From: an uncultured Bacteroidales bacterium
Lineage (GTDB): Bacteria > Bacteroidota > Bacteroidia > Bacteroidales > Muribaculaceae
Direction of reading: 5' to 3'
DNA: 64,000 nt
Assembly: GCA_902793405.1 (NCBI GenBank)
Contig: CADBDH010000013.1
Location: 1-64,000 of the forward strand
This document shows, one piece after another, positions 60,209 to 64,000 of the stretch. The first letter of the stretch is position 1; each line of letters starts with the position of its first letter. The notes under the pieces were generated by a model, which did not search any database, was not told the DNA's origin, and saw nothing but the letters and a program-made list of their open reading frames with translations. The position numbers were made by a program, and so were the translations under genes.

Positions 60209-62872
60209 CTAGATTACGCGGGACTTGTGCATGACGGGTTCCCTGGTAGGGATGACGGGCATCGATGCGGGGTCGGGGCGCATGTTGCCGGCCTTCTTCA
60301 TCATGCCAGCCGAGCCCCCGATCATCAAGCCAGCCGAGCCCCCGATCATCATGTCGATGAGGGCGGTCAAGTCGGTAATGTTGACAGCGTCGTCCCCATT
60401 CAAGTTGGCGTTATCCCAATCGATGGTGCCGGCATTGCCGGTGAGCATGTAATCGATGAGGGCGGTCACGTCGTTGATGTTCACGTTGCCGTCACTGTTC
60501 ACGTCGCCCGGCATGCCGTCGCTGCCGGCATAGGGTTCCCAGGTGCCGGGATCCCAATTCCATTTAAACACATCCCAATTCTTGGCAACCGCCTGGTTGA
60601 CCTGGCTGACCGTGATGACATTGCCCTCGACTATCTCACCCGAGGAATCGTTATCGACCATGACATGGAATTCTCCATGCTGATTGTCGCTGCAAGTTCG
60701 GAGCCCGTTGACAAGCTGGCCCATCTGGTTGGCTTTGATAGAATTACCGAAATTGGCTATAAGAACCAGACTGCGGCAGTTGTCCACTTTAAGGCTGGTG
60801 AGCTGATTGTATTGAACATACATTTCTATAAGATTGCTAAGCCCGCTGGCATCCAGGCTTGTCAACTGGTTAAAGGAGGTGCTGATTCTCTCGAGAGCAC
60901 TGCAGCCGCTAATGTCCAGACTCGTCAACTGATTAGTACTGCACCACAAGTCTATAAGCTCGTCGTGCTGACCGAGAATCAGCTCCGAAATCTGATTGTT
61001 ATTGCAGACCACCTGGTATAGTTTGCTATACCTGGATAGATCCATGGAGCCTGAGATATTGTTGTAGCGGCAGTCCAGAGAGAAGAACAAGCTAGAGCAA
61101 TGGCTCATGTCCAGGCTAGTCAACTGGTTGTTGCTGCACCAGAGGGCCTCGAGCCAAGGATTGTTGCTGATGTCCAGTTCGGTCAACTGGTTGTTATTGC
61201 AATTGATACGCCTGAGTGCAGAGCACGTTCTGATGTCCAATTCGGTCAAATGATTATTCTCGCAGTCTAAATCGGTGAGCGCAGTGCAACCGTTAACATC
61301 CAGCATGGTCAAGGCACAATCATAGCACTGCAGACTAGTCAGTGATTGGTTGCCACTGGCGACCACTGTCATCAAGTTGCTTTTCCCGTTTGCCGCGAGG
61401 GTGGTGAACTGATTGTTGCGGCACCACAGTTCGACCAAATTGTCCTTGTATCTCAGATCCAGTCTGGCGAGAGAACAATAGGAGCATTCGAGGTAGAACA
61501 TATTTGAGCAGTCAGCCAAACCGGTGATCTCGATAAGCGGTTCGTTCTCCTTACAGTTGAGCACTCCCAATTGCCTCAGCCCCGTCACGTTAAGCTCAGC
61601 CAGGTTGTTGTGGTAACAATACAAGGTCTGCAGGCCGGGGCAGAAGGTCACGTCAAGAGAGGTCAACGCACAATACTCGACCGAGAGATAGTTGAGCGCT
61701 GTACAGGTGGTAAGACCCGCGATTGAGGTGAGTGAGGCATTGTCGCTGCAATTCAAGTCGGCCAATGCGGTACAGTCTGTCACATCAAGGCTGGTCAAGT
61801 CGCAATGACGGCTTTGAAGCTGTGTCAAGTTGGTGTTGCCCGAAACCCTAAGATACCTCAACTTGCTCAAATAGTTGGCAAAGAGAATCGTCAACTGGTT
61901 ATTGCGGCACCACAGCGTCTGCAGGTTGGTCATGTTTTCCACACCGGGCAGCTCGGTGATGGCACAGTCCTCGCAGTCGAGATAGGTCAACGCGGTGCAA
62001 TTGGCCAGACCCGTGATCGCCTCAAGATTAGCATTGTAGTAGCATTTGAGTTTGGTTAACCCCGTGCAGCCCGACACGTCAAGCGAGGTCAAGTCACAAT
62101 TATAGCAAATGAGCTCGGTCAACTGTGTGTTGCCCGACACGCGCAACTTGTTCAGGTAAAAGTGGTTATGCACGTCAAATGTGCCGCTCAGGCGGTTGTT
62201 GCGCGCCAGCAGGGTCTCCAGCTTGGACAGGCTGCTGACGGCGCTCAGGTTGCTGATGGAGCAGTCCTCACAGTCCAGATAGGTCAACGCGGTGCAGTCG
62301 GCCAAGCCTCCGATTGTAGTCAGGTTGGCGTTGTTGTAGCACTTGAGCTCAGTCAACGAGGTACAGCCCGACACAACAAAGTTGGTCAAGTTGTTGCGCC
62401 AGCAGTACAGGCCCTTCAAGTTAGGGTTACTATCCACCCAAAATGTCCTCAGGGCACTGTGATTGCTCACATTGATTGACGAGGAAAACGAGTTGTGCTG
62501 TAGGTACAGCTCCTGCAGGGCAGTATTAGACGACACATTGATAGAGGTCAGCTTATTATAACCCAAGTTGAGGTAAGTCAACTTGGTGTTCTGGCTCACA
62601 TCAACCGAGGTCAGGTTGTTGGAGTAGCACATCAGGTAGGTCAACTGGGTGAAATACTCCACACCCTTCAAGTCGGATATGCCCTTGTTGTACAGGTACA
62701 ACGAGTCGCGGGCATTGAGCTGCGACGTGGTGATGGTGCCGCTGGGATACTGGCTCAGCAGGTAGGAGCGAAAGTTCGCGTCAGGGAAGTTGGTGCTGTT
62801 GATCGTCACATCGGCGTGGGCCGCGAGCGATGCCATCAGCACAGCGAGCAGGGTAAGTAATATTTTTTTCAT
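60209..62872 (-). CDS. Secreted leucine-rich repeat protein with dockerin-like domain
   Basis: An 887-residue secreted protein (signal peptide ending LMASLAAHA). The N-terminal DVTINSTNFPDANFRSYL cap is followed by some 30 LRRs of the 20-22-residue internalin-like type (CTALTYLDCEDC..., LTSLDVSGCTGLTKLKCY). These differ from the 23-residue BspA LRR_5 repeats elsewhere in the window. A dockerin-like pair lies at about 787-842 (GDVNSDGNVNINDVTALIDY and NLNGDDAVNITDLTALIDM). The last 45 residues contain a duplicated MIGGSAG motif and a basic tail ending HKSRVI. Probably a surface binding protein. Confidence 0.86.
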   Translation of the reverse strand: MKKILLTLLAVLMASLAAHADVTINSTNFPDANFRSYLLSQYPSGTITTSQLNARDSLYLYNKGISDLKGVEYFTQLTYLMCYSNNLTSVDVSQNTKLTYLNLGYNKLTSINVSSNTALQELYLQHNSFSSSINVSNHSALRTFWVDSNPNLKGLYCWRNNLTNFVVSGCTSLTELKCYNNANLTTIGGLADCTALTYLDCEDCSISNLSAVSSLSKLETLLARNNRLSGTFDVHNHFYLNKLRVSGNTQLTELICYNCDLTSLDVSGCTGLTKLKCYYNANLEAITGLANCTALTYLDCEDCAITELPGVENMTNLQTLWCRNNQLTILFANYLSKLRYLRVSGNTNLTQLQSRHCDLTSLDVTDCTALADLNCSDNASLTSIAGLTTCTALNYLSVEYCALTSLDVTFCPGLQTLYCYHNNLAELNVTGLRQLGVLNCKENEPLIEITGLADCSNMFYLECSYCSLARLDLRYKDNLVELWCRNNQFTTLAANGKSNLMTVVASGNQSLTSLQCYDCALTMLDVNGCTALTDLDCENNHLTELDIRTCSALRRINCNNNQLTELDISNNPWLEALWCSNNQLTSLDMSHCSSLFFSLDCRYNNISGSMDLSRYSKLYQVVCNNNQISELILGQHDELIDLWCSTNQLTSLDISGCSALERISTSFNQLTSLDASGLSNLIEMYVQYNQLTSLKVDNCRSLVLIANFGNSIKANQMGQLVNGLRTCSDNQHGEFHVMVDNDSSGEIVEGNVITVSQVNQAVAKNWDVFKWNWDPGTWEPYAGSDGMPGDVNSDGNVNINDVTALIDYMLTGNAGTIDWDNANLNGDDAVNITDLTALIDMMIGGSAGLMIGGSAGMMKKAGNMRPDPASMPVIPTREPVMHKSRVI

Positions 62873-62918
62873 ATTCTCATAGGGTTTTAATGGTTAATAC
62901 TTTCAACTTTATTACCCA

Positions 62919-62949
62919 CAAAGGTAACAATACTTTATCATAATTGCAA
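62919..62949 (-). promoter_or_regulatory. Promoter of the LRR-dockerin gene
   Basis: TTG at 62947-62949 and TACCTTTG at 62919-62926 on the minus strand, spaced by 20 bases; the leader is about 40 bases. Confidence 0.65.
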
Positions 62950-62953
62950 GTTT

Positions 62954-63037
62954 TTTAGTTTTTAGGCTTTAGGCTTTAGGCTTTAGGCTTTAGGCTTTAG
63001 GTCCATTTTGTTTTGTCCGTTTTGTCCGTTTTGTCCG
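62954..63037 (+). repeat. Heptad array TTTAGGC x5 and 9-bp TTTTGTCCG x3
   Basis: TTTAGTT, five exact TTTAGGC and TTTAGGT (62954-63002) are followed by three exact 9-bp units TTTTGTCCG (63011-63037). Two different tandem periods lie side by side just upstream of the LRR gene promoter. Confidence 0.9.
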
Positions 63038-63065
63038 CGTGTGCGTGTACAAGTGTGGAAAAAGA

Positions 63066-63239
63066 GGCTGTGTCATAATTGCCCTCAGGATTTTTAATCG
63101 GCCTGTCAGCCGAGAAATTAAACAAAATTATTAATAGAATCAAAATAAATATTTATTTTGTTTAATTTATATACAAATTTTTGTTTAATTTCTCCGTGCG
63201 AAGCACGGACATAAATTCAAGCTTGATTTATGACACTGT
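63066..63239 (+). mobile_element. Putative MITE-like element, copy B
   Basis: About 174 bp beginning GGCTGTGTCATAATT and ending TTATGACACTGT, inverted ends sharing GTGTCATAA with copy A at 35176-35344. A perfect 13-bp internal inverted repeat (AAATTAAACAAAA/TTTTGTTTAATTT) and a CCGTGC-GAA-GCACGG hairpin lie inside. No ORF. It ends just beside the stop codon of the terminase-like gene. Confidence 0.5.
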
Positions 63240-63244
63240 TCTCA

Positions 63245-64000
63245 TTAAAACGTCTTGGGGGTGCAAGGCGCGTTTGTCGTGCTTTTCATGGCCAGTTCCC
63301 TGACGATGTATAACGTTTCGGCCCTGTTGATGACGTATTGCTGCAGTTCGCTCTTGTCGGCATAGTACCTGCCGTTGGGCATCATGATCATGCGTGCCAC
63401 GGCTGCGGCAGCGACCTTGTCATGGTCCAGGTAGCCGTTGTTCTTGGCATTCAGTATCAGTTCATAGAACATGAGCGGGTAAACGTTCTTGCTCACCTCG
63501 AGCATGCGGTTCATCTTGCCGTCGACATAGAGGTTGCCGTATCTCTCCATGATTTCGCCCACGATGAAGGTGCCCTGCTGGCGCTGGCTCTCGACCATGC
63601 CCAGGTCGTTGTTCTCGACAACCAGGATGGCGTGCCCATATTGCTCGGCAACGCTCACGGCATGAATGGCCAGCAGGTGCATCGGTGCCACTCCCACCCA
63701 TTGCGCGGCCAGGCTGGGGCACGTGGGGCGGTTGCGGCTGTCGCGATGCAGGTCCCACACGCTGATGATGCTGGGAAAATCACTGTCCTTCTCGCTGCCC
63801 ACGGTGAGCATGACAAGATAGCGCGCGTTGTAGCCGAATTGCGGCTCGGGGTAGCTGAAACCGTCTTTGCCCATGGTCCACTTTGCCCCTTGGCGCTGTG
63901 TCGGCTCGGGCGGGTTTTGCCAGAACTGCATGCCCTCGTCATTGACGGCCTGGGGCGCTGCCACGTTCTCGGTGATTTGTCCCTGCTCGGCAGTCGAGAA
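63245..64000 (-). CDS. Terminase-large-subunit-like protein, partial
   Basis: The C-terminal 251 codons are present; the frame is open to the right edge, so the start is outside the window. The sequence resembles the RNase H-like nuclease domain of phage terminase large subunits: the strand pair SDFPSIISVWDLH, then AAQWVGVAP, HAILVVENNDLG (second acidic motif) and YLDHDKVAAAAVARMIM (third motif, DHDxVxAxAxA). The first-strand Asp is not evident (YLVMLTVGSEKD instead of a VDPAEG-type motif). It may be a prophage remnant or a domesticated gene. No other phage genes are visible on this side. The family call is by eye and tentative. Confidence 0.5.
   Translation of the reverse strand, partial: FSTAEQGQITENVAAPQAVNDEGMQFWQNPPEPTQRQGAKWTMGKDGFSYPEPQFGYNARYLVMLTVGSEKDSDFPSIISVWDLHRDSRNRPTCPSLAAQWVGVAPMHLLAIHAVSVAEQYGHAILVVENNDLGMVESQRQQGTFIVGEIMERYGNLYVDGKMNRMLEVSKNVYPLMFYELILNAKNNGYLDHDKVAAAAVARMIMMPNGRYYADKSELQQYVINRAETLYIVRELAMKSTTNAPCTPKTF

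Overview
The window is chromosomal DNA from a member of the Bacteroidales, most likely a gut or rumen Muribaculaceae or Prevotellaceae relative. This rests on the many promoters of the TTTG-N19/20-TAnnTTTG type, the type IX secretion (T9SS) genes porE and porG, the fused murF-alr gene with a GSCFA neighbour, the large SecA, the BspA-like leucine-rich-repeat proteins, and Bacteroidetes-specific families (DUF4270, DUF4492, DUF4890, DUF6242, DUF2027). Coding sequence is G+C-rich, while intergenic DNA is A+T-rich and crowded with small repeats. There is no rRNA operon, CRISPR array or complete insertion sequence.

Layout. 1-3.3 kb: the 5' end of an unknown gene, then a BspA-like dockerin protein split by an in-frame TGA. 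3.3-11.1 kb: an OPT transporter, a secreted protein, porE, a UDP-glucose dehydrogenase homologue lacking key catalytic residues, aqpZ and a DUF4332 gene. 11.1-19.4 kb: a long minus-strand run of GSCFA, murF-alr, a BspA-like protein, tadA, an esterase, ansA and an acyltransferase. 19.5-23.2 kb: a 1231-residue modular surface protein. 23.4-27.7 kb: DUF4492-cydA-cydB and a DUF2027/Smr protein. 27.8-34.9 kb, minus strand: a DUF4143 ATPase, a YgjP-like metallopeptidase, trpS, a three-gene secreted cassette including a Sel1 protein, an inositol monophosphatase homologue and an Lrp regulator. 35.4-37.4 kb: prmC-ribD. 38-45.5 kb: the envelope cluster DUF6242-porG-uppS-bamA-skp-skp-skp. 45.6-51.2 kb: tRNA-His, nagA, a DUF4890 gene, a glycogen-synthase-like N-domain protein, a DUF4270 lipoprotein, tRNA-Thr and a DUF3843-like gene. 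51.4-59.1 kb: secA, a DUF4105 protein, a Gln-rich protein and glutamine synthetase. 59.3-64 kb: two more dockerin-bearing secreted proteins and a terminase-like gene cut by the right edge.

The theme is envelope biogenesis and surface display. SecA exports the proteins, Skp and BamA build the outer membrane, PorE and PorG belong to the T9SS, UppS and MurF-Alr supply the wall, and several LRR/dockerin proteins are probable cargo or surface adhesins.

The least explained material is non-coding. A family of 7-bp-period tandem arrays (core YTAG, always on the plus strand) lies at gene ends, four of them directly behind a perfect hairpin. There are two 170-bp elements with matching GTGTCAT termini, a 188-bp element with perfect 18-bp inverted ends, and two tandem inverted repeats over the promoter of the DUF4143 ATPase.
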